Shown here piece after piece: positions 6,146-14,153 of a stretch of DNA of 14,376 bases. Position numbers and translations under genes: made by a program. The notes under the pieces are model-generated. The model saw only the letters and a list, made by a program, of their open reading frames with translations. It was not told the DNA's origin and made no database searches. Source of the stretch: Gammaproteobacteria bacterium (lineage in GTDB: Bacteria; Pseudomonadota; Gammaproteobacteria; Arenicellales; JAOTYS01); NCBI GenBank assembly GCA_029861795.1, contig JAOTYS010000072.1, positions 1-14,376 on the forward strand, read 5' to 3'. How positions within the stretch are numbered: the first letter of the stretch is position 1; each line of letters starts with the position of its first letter.

Positions 6146-6967
6146 ATGAATAACCTTTTGAGTTATCCCGAGGTGCAGTCAGTGTTGCTGCCATTTGTGG
6201 TGTCGCTGACTTCTGGTTTGATTTTGAAGCGTTGGGGCTGGTGCTGGGCAGGCATTGGCGTGTTGCTCGGTTATTTGGTCGCGACTCTGCCTCTAAACGG
6301 CTTCCAATTCGTACCTCTCACCGGCACCCGCAAAGTGATTGTGTTGGCGCTTGCTGCGGGGATATTTGGGCTGGTGATTGACCCACTTCAATTGAAGACG
6401 CGGCTTCGATTTACCATGTTCTTCGCCATTGGTGCACTAGCGATAGCCTGGATAATCTGGCCCGTGGTGAGCCGCAAGGAAACGCTGGAGATGAGTGCAC
6501 TTCTGGCCGGCGGGTTGGTGTACTGTGGGTGGCTTGCCGCGTCTCTGGAATTGCTCCGTCAGGATTCGCTACGGGTGGCCAGTGCCACGGTCGCCTTAGG
6601 AGCGGGCACAGGGCTTGCCGCGACCTTGGGCGCGACCGCGCTCCTCGGTCAGATGGGCATCTCCGTCGCGGCGGCCAGCGGGGCGTGTCTGATTATAGTA
6701 GTATTCAGCGCGCGCAATACGGCGGATACGGTGCTGACGTTCGCTGTGGGCTTAGTGTTAGGCCTGCTGGGATATGTCGCATTTGTGTTTGCGCGACTGC
6801 CATGGTTCGCGCTGTTACCGCTTGCCTTGGTCCCGGTAGTGGCACGGCTGCCGTTGCCACAGCGCTTACCGCGAATCCTGCAGGCGGTAGCGACTACTGC
6901 GGTGGCATCGCTGCCCGCCATCGTTGCGGTACTATCCGTGTATTTTTCTACTGAGCAGTCTTACTAA
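6146..6967 (+). CDS. Uncharacterised multi-spanning inner-membrane protein, 273 aa
   Basis: I do not recognise the family. The reading frame is open from 6020, inside gshB, but the only plausible start after the gshB stop is ATG 6146; its Shine-Dalgarno is weak. The protein is very hydrophobic, with about eight or nine likely membrane segments (roughly 10-27, 33-50, 63-80, 90-108, 116-134, 145-168, 173-187, 195-216, 219-233, 248-266). Charged residues are confined to short loops such as RKETLE (110-115) and ARNTADT (189-195). Alternating Gly/Ala-rich helices suggest an integral bundle rather than a receptor. It is 40 bases after gshB and 28 bases before the yceI-like gene, so an operon with both is likely. 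Whether it transports anything cannot be told from sequence. Confidence 0.75.
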   Translation: MNNLLSYPEVQSVLLPFVVSLTSGLILKRWGWCWAGIGVLLGYLVATLPLNGFQFVPLTGTRKVIVLALAAGIFGLVIDPLQLKTRLRFTMFFAIGALAIAWIIWPVVSRKETLEMSALLAGGLVYCGWLAASLELLRQDSLRVASATVALGAGTGLAATLGATALLGQMGISVAAASGACLIIVVFSARNTADTVLTFAVGLVLGLLGYVAFVFARLPWFALLPLALVPVVARLPLPQRLPRILQAVATTAVASLPAIVAVLSVYFSTEQSY

Positions 6968-6995
6968 TCTGAGTCAATCAAAAAGAGGAGATAAG

Positions 6996-7568
6996 ATGGA
7001 CATGAAGAAAGCTGTTTTGGCATTTGCTATGAGCATGATTCCCGTTAGCGCAGTTCTGGCGGAAAGTTACACCCTCGACCCGAGGCATACTTTTCCGCGT
7101 CTTGCGATCGACCATATGGGGTTTTCTACTGTATACGGTCATTTCAATAATACCAGCGGAAAGCTCGAGATGGATCGTGCCGCCCAGACAGGTTCCGTCG
7201 AGGTCACTATCGATGCCTCCTCCATTGACACGGCATATGATAAACGGGATGAACATCTGCGTTCCCCGGATTTCCTCAATGTCGCTGAATACCCTGAAAT
7301 CACGTTTAAATCCACGGGCGTGACTTATAACAGTGATGTGTTGAGTTCCGTAGATGGCGAGATCACTATTCTCGGAGTGACCAAACCGATCACATTGACG
7401 GTGGACAGAATGAAATGCGGGGCTAACCCTCTCGACAAGAAAGACACCTGCGGTTTTGACGCCAGCGCCACCCTCAAGCGATCCGATTTCGGCATGAATT
7501 ATGGAATCCCCGGGGTCGGAGACGAAATGAAATTGATGATCGGAGTGGAAGCAATCAAGGACGAATAA
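6996..7568 (+). CDS. yceI: YceI-family secreted lipocalin-like protein
   Basis: 190 aa from ATG 6996, chosen because AGAGGAG (6984-6990) lies 5 bases upstream; ATG 7002 is a weaker alternative. A Sec signal peptide (MDMKKAVLAFAMSMIPVSAVLA) is followed by the mature start ESYTLDP, with cleavage after Ala22. The YceI hallmarks are all present: HTFPRLAIDHMGFSTVYGHF, the RDEHLRSPDFLNVAEYPEITF block and the GVTKPITLTV strand. Family members form an elongated beta-barrel that binds polyisoprenoids such as ubiquinone-8 in the periplasm. An unusual pair of Cys (CGANPLDKKDTCGF) is spaced to form a surface disulphide loop. It is the last gene of the + strand group; a hairpin follows at 7584-7603. Confidence 0.92.
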   Translation: MDMKKAVLAFAMSMIPVSAVLAESYTLDPRHTFPRLAIDHMGFSTVYGHFNNTSGKLEMDRAAQTGSVEVTIDASSIDTAYDKRDEHLRSPDFLNVAEYPEITFKSTGVTYNSDVLSSVDGEITILGVTKPITLTVDRMKCGANPLDKKDTCGFDASATLKRSDFGMNYGIPGVGDEMKLMIGVEAIKDE

Positions 7569-7583
7569 CAACGATCACGTATG

Positions 7584-7603
7584 AAGGGTCATGGATGACC
7601 CTT
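7584..7603 (+). terminator. Perfect hairpin after yceI, probable transcription end without a T run
   Basis: AAGGGTCA (7584-7591) pairs perfectly with TGACCCTT (7596-7603) over a TGGA tetraloop, 15 bases after the yceI stop. The following bases (AGTTGTG) are only partly T-rich, so it is a weak intrinsic terminator or an mRNA 3'-end stabilising stem. Confidence 0.5.
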
Positions 7604-7677
7604 AGTTGTGCACACTAACTTCGCAGAACTAGGTGTAGTCCCGGTCTCACCTCTTTTTGCACGCCTCTCTGTTGTTG

Positions 7678-7712
7678 GACGCCGGGATACCAAGCGCCAG
7701 GTAGCCGGCGTC
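7678..7712 (+). other. Strong 12-bp stem-loop upstream of the alkyltransferase-like gene
   Basis: GACGCCGG (7678-7685) pairs with CCGGCGTC (7705-7712). Inside it, TACC (7688-7691) pairs with GGTA (7700-7703) around an 8-base loop, with a small 2x1 internal loop between. GTCTC (7644-7648) and GAGAC (7713-7717) could extend it. No T run follows on either strand. It ends 57 bases before the start of the next gene. Role unknown: operator, leader structure or dispersed repeat. Confidence 0.5.
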
Positions 7713-7769
7713 GAGACACTTATCGTGATCCCACTAATTTGCTTCATTGCTTAGGGTCATCTCGCTAGG

Positions 7770-8159
7770 ATGTCGGATTCGTTGAGAGAAGCCAGCTTGT
7801 ATCAAAAGATCTATGCAGTGGTGCGCCAGATACCACCCGGTCACGTAGCGACATACGGCCAGGTCTCCGCTGTCGTTGGCGCATGCACGCCTCGGATGGT
7901 GGGCTACGCTATGGCGGCGCTGTCCGCAGAGGATGATGTACCGTGGCAACGAGTCATCAATCGTCAGGGCACTGTAAGCGAACGCAAAGGCGGGGGTGGT
8001 ACAAGCCGCCAGTACGAACTGCTCAAAGCGGAGGGCATCGAGTTCAGCTACGATGGCAGGGTCGACTTTGCTAAGGCGGGGTGGGGAGGACCAGATTGGG
8101 CGTGGTTGCACCAGCACGGTTTTAATCCTCCACCTATAATTAGAACAAAACCGCGTTGA
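7770..8159 (+). CDS. atl: Alkyltransferase-like protein (ATL), MGMT family without the active-site Cys
   Basis: 129 aa, single MGMT-type DNA-binding domain. The reactive Cys motif PCHRV of O6-alkylguanine methyltransferases reads VPWQRVIN (57-64), so Trp59 replaces the Cys, which defines ATL proteins. Other landmarks are kept: YQKIYAVVRQIPPGHVATYGQV (11-32) and the Arg-finger segment PRMVGYAM (41-48). A GGGGTSRQYELLKAEGIEF block (75-93) forms the end of the fold. ATLs bind O6-alkylguanine, flip out the base and recruit nucleotide excision repair; they do not repair directly. The C-terminal WGGPDWAWLHQHGFNPP extension is Trp/Pro-rich. The Shine-Dalgarno is poor (TTAGGG 13 bases upstream, AGG abutting). 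sthA follows 57 bases later on the same strand. Confidence 0.9.
   Translation: MSDSLREASLYQKIYAVVRQIPPGHVATYGQVSAVVGACTPRMVGYAMAALSAEDDVPWQRVINRQGTVSERKGGGGTSRQYELLKAEGIEFSYDGRVDFAKAGWGGPDWAWLHQHGFNPPPIIRTKPR
8135..8140 (+). promoter_or_regulatory. Candidate -10 element for sthA inside the end of the ATL gene
   Basis: A perfect TATAAT sits about 77 bases before the sthA ATG. No good -35 exists at the normal distance (CAGCAC at 8112-8117). A perfect TTGACA overlaps the ATL stop region (8155-8160), but no matching -10 follows. The evidence is therefore thin and sthA may simply be read through from atl. Confidence 0.3.
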
Positions 8160-8216
8160 CAAGCTGAACACCGCCATGCGTGTTCGCGGCTAGCGTCACT
8201 ACATTCTCCCAGAACA

Positions 8217-9617
8217 ATGAACTCACGACGTTACGATGCCATCGTCATTGGGACCGGGCCGGCAGGCGAGGGCGCAGCAATGTCACTGGCGAAAGCCGGT
8301 AAGGCGGTGGCTGCCATCGAAAAGTACTTGGATGTCGGTGGAGGATGTACTCATTGGGGCACGATCCCCAGCAAGGCGCTGCGGCATTGCGTTCAGCAGC
8401 TCGCCGATTATCGTGTTGATCCGTTATTCCAGCAGAATCTAGCCTACCTTAGCCTGGATTATGTGCGTTTGCTCAAGAGCGCTGACGGCGTTATCGCGAA
8501 ACAGACGAGTATGCGCAAGGAATTCTACAATCGTAACCGCGTGGATATTCTCCCCGGCCACGCCCGTTTTATTGATGATCACACGGTCGGTATCGAGACA
8601 GATAGAGGCGCTACAGAGAAGATTGGTGCTGATTATTTCGTAATTGCGACTGGCTCGCGTCCTTATCACCCCCCTGATGTAAATTTCGCCCACGCGTGCG
8701 TCCACGACAGCGATACTATCTTGCGTCTAACGGATTCCAATGCTCGGTCGATCACAATCTACGGCGCAGGCGTCGTTGGCTGCGAATACGCGTCGATATT
8801 TGGAAACTTGGGATTCAAAGTGAACTTAGTGAATACTCGAGATCGGTTGCTCTCTTTCCTGGACGACGAGATCACTGAAGCGCTGGGTTATCACCTGCGG
8901 GATTGTGGCGTTCTCATCCGGCACAATGAGCAATATGAAAAAGTCGAGCCGGTCGACGACGCTGTCATCTTACACTGTCAGTCGGGGAAGAAGTTCAAGA
9001 ACGATTTGCTGCTTTGGGCCAACGGACGGACCGGGAACACTCAGGACATGGGGCTGGAGGAGCTCAGCATCGAGATTAATCATAGGGGTCAGATAGAAGT
9101 TAACGAGAACTTACAGACCAATCATCCTCATATATACGCCGCGGGTGATGTGATCGGTCAGCCCAGTCTCGCAAGTGCAAGTTACGATCAGGGTCGGTTT
9201 GTCGGCACCCATATTGCTTCGGGCTCAGGAGACAGAAAACTCATCCAGGATATCCCAACAGGGATCTACACTAGCCCTGAAATAAGTTCACTCGGACGCA
9301 CAGAACGTGAACTCACCGCAGAGAAGATCCCCTATGAAGTCGGCCGTGCGATGTTCCGCAGTATTGCGCGTGCGCAAATCACTGGACACACCGTTGGAAT
9401 GGTGAAGCTTCTGTTTCATCCACAGACATTGGAAATCTTTGGGATTCATTGCTTTGGTGAACAAGCATCAGAGATTATCCATATTGGTCAGGCCATCATG
9501 TCACAATCAGGCAAAGGAAATACCCTACAGTATTTTGTTGATACCACGTTCAATTACCCGACCATGGCGGAAGCATATCGGGTGGCGGCGTTGAATGGAT
9601 TGAATCGTATATTCTGA
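8217..9617 (+). CDS. sthA: Soluble (Si-specific) NAD(P)+ transhydrogenase
   Basis: 466 aa, the family's usual length. It reoxidises NADPH with NAD+ in the cytosol, balancing the two pools. It belongs to the FAD disulfide-oxidoreductase family. Landmarks are the FAD dinucleotide fold IGTGPAGEG (11-19), [16 protein letters not shown] (41-56), ATGSRP (144-149), the NAD(P) fold [12 protein letters not shown] (182-193), WANGRTGN and YAAGDVIG. As in E. coli SthA, the redox CxxxxC pair is reduced to one Cys (Cys44; Thr49 at the second position), which separates it from lipoamide or glutathione reductases. The ATG at 8217 lacks a clear Shine-Dalgarno. Neighbours: atl upstream, citrate synthase downstream after a 213-base gap. 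Supply of NADPH fits with glutathione synthesis encoded nearby, but that link is inference. Confidence 0.95.
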   Translation: MNSRRYDAIVIGTGPAGEGAAMSLAKAGKAVAAIEKYLDVGGGCTHWGTIPSKALRHCVQQLADYRVDPLFQQNLAYLSLDYVRLLKSADGVIAKQTSMRKEFYNRNRVDILPGHARFIDDHTVGIETDRGATEKIGADYFVIATGSRPYHPPDVNFAHACVHDSDTILRLTDSNARSITIYGAGVVGCEYASIFGNLGFKVNLVNTRDRLLSFLDDEITEALGYHLRDCGVLIRHNEQYEKVEPVDDAVILHCQSGKKFKNDLLLWANGRTGNTQDMGLEELSIEINHRGQIEVNENLQTNHPHIYAAGDVIGQPSLASASYDQGRFVGTHIASGSGDRKLIQDIPTGIYTSPEISSLGRTERELTAEKIPYEVGRAMFRSIARAQITGHTVGMVKLLFHPQTLEIFGIHCFGEQASEIIHIGQAIMSQSGKGNTLQYFVDTTFNYPTMAEAYRVAALNGLNRIF

Positions 9618-9759
9618 GGAACGCTTGGTGGCGCCAGGAAATGTGGACCGGCGCTAAACCTTGCGGTGCATAGACAGGTTCTAATTCGTGCTACAGTGAA
9701 GCCCCACATCCATGTTACCCGATGCTCGATATGTGGCTATGCGAATGCATGAATAAGCA

Positions 9760-9768
9760 TGGCATAAT
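9760..9768 (+). promoter_or_regulatory. Extended -10 promoter candidate for citrate synthase
   Basis: TGGCATAAT (TG at 9760-9761, CATAAT 9763-9768) fits an extended -10 with one mismatch from TATAAT. The -35 at 17 bases (TGCGAA, 9740-9745) is poor, as expected for extended -10 promoters. The start would be near 9775, giving a 56-base leader that contains the hairpin at 9781-9800. Confidence 0.42.
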
Positions 9769-9780
9769 GGATTGATGAGG

Positions 9781-9800
9781 TCGTTGGCCGTCGGCCACGA
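9781..9800 (+). other. Hairpin in the citrate synthase leader
   Basis: TCGTTGGCC (9781-9789) pairs with GGCCACGA (9793-9800): 8 bp with one bulged T and a three-base GTC loop. It lies 18 bases upstream of the Shine-Dalgarno AGGAG (9819-9823) and has no T run, so it is a leader structure rather than a terminator. Function unknown. Confidence 0.4.
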
Positions 9801-9830
9801 CTGTATGAACGCAAAGATAGGAGCCGAGGT

Positions 9831-11204
9831 ATGGCGGAAAAAGCTGTAAAGAAATCACAAGCGAAGGCGAATCACGTTTTTACTCTAGTTGATAACAAAA
9901 CCGGGCAGTCATATGAATTACCCGTGTTGACGGGTACGCTGGGTCCGAAGGTGTTGGATGTGAGGAACTTGTACAACCAGACCGGGATGTTCACCTACGA
10001 TCCGGGTTTCACTTCGACTGCCTCGTGTGATTCTGAAATAACCTATATAGATGGTGAAGAAGGCATCTTGTTGCATGGCGGGTATGCCATCGCAGATCTC
10101 GCGGAACATTCGGATTACTTAGATGTGTGTTATCTGCTCTTGCACGGAGAACTTCCGTCTCCGGAAGAGAAAACGGAATTCGAATATGAGATCACCCATC
10201 ACACTATGTTGCACGATCAATTGATGGTGTTCTTCCGGGGATTTAGACGTGGAGCCCATCCCATGGCCATTATGGTTGGTGTAGTGGGCGCCCTATCGGC
10301 CTTCTACCATGACAGTACGGACATCAGTGATCCACACCAACGCATGGTCGCCTCTCATCGTCTTATCGCCAAGATGCCCACCATAGGCGCGTATGCGTAC
10401 AAATACTCTCTAGGCCAGCCGTTTATCTATCCGAGTAACAACCTAAGTTATTCGGAGAATCTATTGAAAATGATGTTCGCGACACCTGCAGAGGAATACA
10501 AGGTGAACCCAGTACTGGCAAAGGCCATGGACAAAATCCTGATTCTCCACGCGGATCACGAACAAAATGCATCTACCTCAACGGTCCGTTTGGCGGGCTC
10601 GTCCGGGGCAAATCCGTTTGCCTGTATCGCGGCAGGCATCGCATCGTTGTGGGGTCCGGCCCACGGCGGGGCAAACGAGGCCGTGCTCAATATGCTTGGT
10701 GATATTGGTAGCAAAGATCGAATTCCAGAGTTTATCGATCGCGCGAAGGATCCGGACGATTCGTTCCGCCTGATGGGCTTTGGACATCGCGTGTACAAGA
10801 ATTACGATCCGCGTGCGCAGGTCATGCGCAAGGCTTGTCACGAAGTCTTAGGCGAGTTGGGTGTAGAAGATCCCCTGTTAGATATCGCCCTGGAATTGGA
10901 GCAGATCGCTTTGAAGGATGACTACTTCATCGAGAAGAAACTATATCCTAATGTAGATTTCTACTCAGGAATTATTCTCAAGGCGATGGGATTCCCAAAT
11001 AATATGTTCACAGTTTTGTTTGCTATTGGCCGGACGGTGGGGTGGGTCGCTCACTGGAAGGAAATGATAGGAGAGGGCGAAAACAAGATCGGTCGGCCAC
11101 GTCAGTTATACATCGGTGAAAAGAAACGGGAGTTCAAGTCGGTCGAGGTTCGCACACACAGTACCGGAATCAATTGGTCATGGCTTTGGGGATCAAAGAA
11201 GTAG
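9831..11204 (+). CDS. gltA: Citrate synthase, type II (hexameric Gram-negative type)
   Basis: 457 aa. It condenses acetyl-CoA and oxaloacetate to citrate, the entry step of the TCA cycle, in the cytoplasm. Active-site residues are in place: His243 in HADHEQN, His278 in [12 protein letters not shown], His319 in [13 protein letters not shown] and Asp376 in YPNVDFYSG. These correspond to His229, His264, His305 and Asp362 of the E. coli enzyme. The N-terminal beta domain (about 16-75, [13 protein letters not shown]) marks the NADH-sensitive type II group. The usual end, RPRQLYxG.xxRdF, is followed here by an extra tail of about 20 residues ([20 protein letters not shown]), rich in Trp. The start at ATG 9831 has AGGAG 7 bases upstream. 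It is convergent with the TRAP permease gene, with a 27-base gap and no terminator that I can see. Confidence 0.96.
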   Translation: MAEKAVKKSQAKANHVFTLVDNKTGQSYELPVLTGTLGPKVLDVRNLYNQTGMFTYDPGFTSTASCDSEITYIDGEEGILLHGGYAIADLAEHSDYLDVCYLLLHGELPSPEEKTEFEYEITHHTMLHDQLMVFFRGFRRGAHPMAIMVGVVGALSAFYHDSTDISDPHQRMVASHRLIAKMPTIGAYAYKYSLGQPFIYPSNNLSYSENLLKMMFATPAEEYKVNPVLAKAMDKILILHADHEQNASTSTVRLAGSSGANPFACIAAGIASLWGPAHGGANEAVLNMLGDIGSKDRIPEFIDRAKDPDDSFRLMGFGHRVYKNYDPRAQVMRKACHEVLGELGVEDPLLDIALELEQIALKDDYFIEKKLYPNVDFYSGIILKAMGFPNNMFTVLFAIGRTVGWVAHWKEMIGEGENKIGRPRQLYIGEKKREFKSVEVRTHSTGINWSWLWGSKK

Positions 11205-11231
11205 CTAGAGAAATTCGTCGAAGTTCCTTAC

Positions 11232-13076
11232 TTACCATCCCGTCACGCCTACGAGCCACAGTGACGTTGCAGGGATGTATGTGATCAGGAGTACGACAAT
11301 CAACAGTATGAACACAAAGGGAAGTGTAGAGCGATAAATTTCCATAAGGGGCTGGTTGAACCGGTATGCCGATAAGAACAGATTTTCTCCCATCGGCGGC
11401 GTCAGATAACCTAATTGCATGTTGGCAAGGAAGATGATGCCAAGATGGGTAGGGTCAATGCCGTAGGCATAGGCCATAGGCACAATGAGAGGCACGATGA
11501 CGATGATCGCCGAGTAGATGTCCATCAGGGCTCCCACTACGATCAGAAAGACGTTTAATGCTAGTAGGAACAAATAGGGAGACTCGATGTAGTGCTGCAC
11601 CCAGTTCAAAGCCTGCATCGGGATTTGGGCGATGACTAGGTAATTGGTTAAGCCCAACGCTACGCCGAGGATGATCATGAAACCGCCGATCAGTGTAGCG
11701 CTCTCGACAGCGACGCGAGTGATATCACGCTTGAGACTGAGTTCTTTGAAGACCAGACATTCGATGATGAGTGCGTACAGTACGGTGAGTGCCGATGCCT
11801 CCACCAAGGTCGCGAAGCCACCAAAGATGCCTACCAAGATTACTATGGGTAGGAGGACTTCCCACTTGGCCTCCCATAGAGCTTCGCCTAAGTCCCGAGC
11901 GCTGAACGCACTGCGCACGGCACCAGCGCACCAACCACGCCAGGCACCCCAGCCGGCGACTGCTACTACCAATAGCAAGCCGGGTATCAAGCCGGCAACA
12001 AATAGTCTTCCGAGGTCGAGTTCAGCATAGTAGGCGTAGAGAATTACAGGAAGACTCGGCGGAAACAGGACACCGATGGAACCCGAAACGGTGACCAGAC
12101 CGAGCGAGTCCCGTTCCGAGTAGCGCGCCTTGACCAGCATCGGCAGTAGCAAGCCACCCATAGCCAAGATGGTGATTCCTGAAGCACCGGTCAGAGGCGT
12201 AAAGAACGCCAGTACGAGAGTGATGACAATGGCCAGTCCCCCTGGCATCCAGCCAACTAGAGCGGAGGACAGGCGAAGCAGGCGCCTGCTCGAGCCGCCC
12301 TCGGAGAGAATGTAGCCTGCCAAGGTGAACAGAGGGATGGCTGGCAACATGGGCGAAGTGCTCAGGCGATAGGCCTCGCCGGGGACTGCGGAGATAGGTG
12401 TCCCCTCGTCCCAGAACAGCAGCAGCGCCGCGCCACCTATGGCGCAATATATCGGCAGGCCAAGTGCAGTCGCTGCGATGATCGCGACGCCGATGGGCAG
12501 TATTGCGCCGGCGTCGCGCCACTCGGGAAACAAGCCCAAGGCCAGTGGCACCGCCAGACCACATGCAGCTAGGGCTCTGCCGATCCAGTGACTCGACGCA
12601 TGCCAAATGAGGCGACCCGTAATCAACGCAAAAGTGAACGGCATGACGGTATTGAACAGCCATACCGGTACGCCCCATGCCACAACATCACCGTATTCTC
12701 GATCGAAATCCACAAGCTGCAAACTAGCAATGAACAACACGCTAGTGATGGCTGTGGCAAGAGCCGAAATAGCGACGTTAAGCCAGTGACGGGCTCGTTC
12801 AACCAGGAACTCTCCAGTCGACAGCGCCAGCAATCGATCAGAGCGCGCTGCCAGTGCGGCCCCGAGGAACGTGATCCACAGGGTCATGTGCTGGACAATT
12901 GGAATGGAGCCTGGGATGCCTCTGCCAACCAGTTCTCTTCCCGCGATCTCGAGCAGGGGTAGTGCGCACATGATGCCGAGCGCAGTGATCGATGCCCAAT
13001 TCTCAATACCGTGAAACCCAGCGAGAGGGGACCGCGCCACGGCTTGTACATCAGTCGGTGATGGGGCCGATTTCAA
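11232..13076 (-). CDS. dctQM: TRAP transporter permease, fused DctQ-DctM
   Basis: 614 aa inner-membrane protein that joins the small DctQ and large DctM subunits in one chain. Residues about 25-165 are the DctQ-like part with four membrane helices (E43..GRELVGRGIPG typical). Residues about 185-614 are DctM with about 12 helices, including IPLFTLAGYILSEGG (247-261), FTPLTGASGITILAMGGLLLPML (292-314) and the C-terminal LGYLTPPMGENLF. It uses an ion gradient to import solute delivered by the periplasmic binding protein. The start is TTG (13074-13076); an in-frame stop upstream rules out longer forms, and the Shine-Dalgarno is weak. It is 30 bases downstream of the binding-protein gene in one operon. 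Such fusions accompany the TPAT type of TRAP system, which the TatT-like gene supports. Confidence 0.92.
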   Translation of the reverse strand: MKSAPSPTDVQAVARSPLAGFHGIENWASITALGIMCALPLLEIAGRELVGRGIPGSIPIVQHMTLWITFLGAALAARSDRLLALSTGEFLVERARHWLNVAISALATAITSVLFIASLQLVDFDREYGDVVAWGVPVWLFNTVMPFTFALITGRLIWHASSHWIGRALAACGLAVPLALGLFPEWRDAGAILPIGVAIIAATALGLPIYCAIGGAALLLFWDEGTPISAVPGEAYRLSTSPMLPAIPLFTLAGYILSEGGSSRRLLRLSSALVGWMPGGLAIVITLVLAFFTPLTGASGITILAMGGLLLPMLVKARYSERDSLGLVTVSGSIGVLFPPSLPVILYAYYAELDLGRLFVAGLIPGLLLVVAVAGWGAWRGWCAGAVRSAFSARDLGEALWEAKWEVLLPIVILVGIFGGFATLVEASALTVLYALIIECLVFKELSLKRDITRVAVESATLIGGFMIILGVALGLTNYLVIAQIPMQALNWVQHYIESPYLFLLALNVFLIVVGALMDIYSAIIVIVPLIVPMAYAYGIDPTHLGIIFLANMQLGYLTPPMGENLFLSAYRFNQPLMEIYRSTLPFVFILLIVVLLITYIPATSLWLVGVTGW

Positions 13077-13106
13077 TACTCTGGCAGCGTCGTTTCTAGT
13101 GTTGTA

Positions 13107-14123
13107 TCACTTACTTAGGAATTCACCGTGAAGGCGCAAAATTTGCTCGAATATCTCCGGGTACTCAATGCGGCACCGATGCATCTCATATGCTTCCCGC
13201 CCCATCGATCGCCAGGTGTCCGCCTCTTGCTTACTGAGCTCGATGACCTGCAAACCCCTTGCCTTCATTTCATCGATTGCCTGTTGCTCCGCTTGTCGGA
13301 CTTCATTGCGCAATGCCACGCCCCGGACACGCGCTACCTCTAGCAGCTTGGCACGGTATTCAGCCGGAATTCTTTCCCATGCCGAAACGGTCATGACCGT
13401 TGCAGCATTCAGCGGCGCGAATTTCAAATCCATCATATGATTCGCGTATTCATAACTTCGATCCAACAATGCGAACAGCGGAGGCACGTCAATGGCTTCC
13501 ACCAGCTTCGTCTGAAGTGCAGTGAGCATGTCGGTCACGGGTAAGGGGACTACCTGAAAGCCCAGTTTCTTGAAGAGACGTTCAGCGGACGGATCACCCA
13601 CAGATGTCCAAAGTCGCAGCGATCGCAAATTCGAAGGAGTTCGCACCGGTTTCGTGGTGAAAAAATGCACCCACCCCACTTCCGCCCAGTTCACGAGCTT
13701 AAATTTCCTCCGTTCAAAATTCCGCTCCAATGCGGACGAGATCTGACTACGAACGAAGTCCAGTTCTTCATAGGAGTCAAACAGGAAAGGCATACTGAGG
13801 CAGTCCATGCTGTGGTCGATGTGTCCTATTCCAGCTCCAGAGATGGTGATGGCGTCCAATCCCCTTCGCTGCATTTTTCGGACCATTTCCGCTTCGCCAC
13901 CGAGGACCCCGCCTGCATATATGCGCAGCTCGACCTCTCCGTTGGACAATTCTCGCCACGCTTGTTGTGTTTCGAGCAACGCTTCATGCCAGATGGAACC
14001 ATCGGGGGCGATCGTGCCTAATTTGATTACAACGTTCGCGTGTGCAGACGCCCCCCAATGGCACACGAGCAGAATGCCAAGTAAAGGAATGGAGATCAAT
14101 TTACGCAGTTGCCTCATTCGCAC
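13107..14123 (-). CDS. dctP: TRAP transporter periplasmic substrate-binding protein, DctP/TatP type
   Basis: 338 aa with a Sec signal peptide (MRMRQLRKLISIPLLGILLVCHWGASAHA, cut after Ala29, AHA/N). The Cys21 lacks a proper lipobox. The DctP fold is recognised by KLGTIAPDGSIWHEAL, IYAGGVLGGEAEMVRKMQRRGLDA, SMPFLFDSYEELDFVRS, LGFQVVPLPVTDMLTALQTKLVEAID and AWERIPAEYRAKLLE. It binds the solute and hands it to DctQM. In most DctP proteins the LKxR segment supplies an Arg that grips a carboxylate; here the aligned stretch is SLRLWTS, with Trp172 at that site. Start choice: GGGAGG on the minus strand lies 7 bases before GTG (14121-14123) but 13 bases before ATG 14117, so GTG is preferred. It is 30 bases after the tatT stop. 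Confidence 0.9.
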   Translation of the reverse strand: MRMRQLRKLISIPLLGILLVCHWGASAHANVVIKLGTIAPDGSIWHEALLETQQAWRELSNGEVELRIYAGGVLGGEAEMVRKMQRRGLDAITISGAGIGHIDHSMDCLSMPFLFDSYEELDFVRSQISSALERNFERRKFKLVNWAEVGWVHFFTTKPVRTPSNLRSLRLWTSVGDPSAERLFKKLGFQVVPLPVTDMLTALQTKLVEAIDVPPLFALLDRSYEYANHMMDLKFAPLNAATVMTVSAWERIPAEYRAKLLEVARVRGVALRNEVRQAEQQAIDEMKARGLQVIELSKQEADTWRSMGREAYEMHRCRIEYPEIFEQILRLHGEFLSK

Positions 14124-14153
14124 GCGCTTTCCTCCCTTCTAGATAGTGATCTA

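Noticed and set aside
6978..7571. 197-aa open frame on the minus strand, antisense to yceI
   Set aside because: It exactly shadows the YceI coding sequence, which has a signal peptide, Shine-Dalgarno and family motifs.
7734..8177. 147-aa open frame on the minus strand opposite the ATL gene
   Set aside because: Shadow of a gene with clear ATL motifs; no sensible protein features.
9618..9660. Possible terminator after sthA (GCGCC/GGCGC, short inverted repeat)
   Set aside because: Only 5 bp with a 14-base loop and no T run.
12022..12678. 218-aa open frame on the minus strand inside the TRAP permease
   Set aside because: Rich in Arg, Trp, His and Cys, a typical out-of-frame reading of a membrane protein gene.
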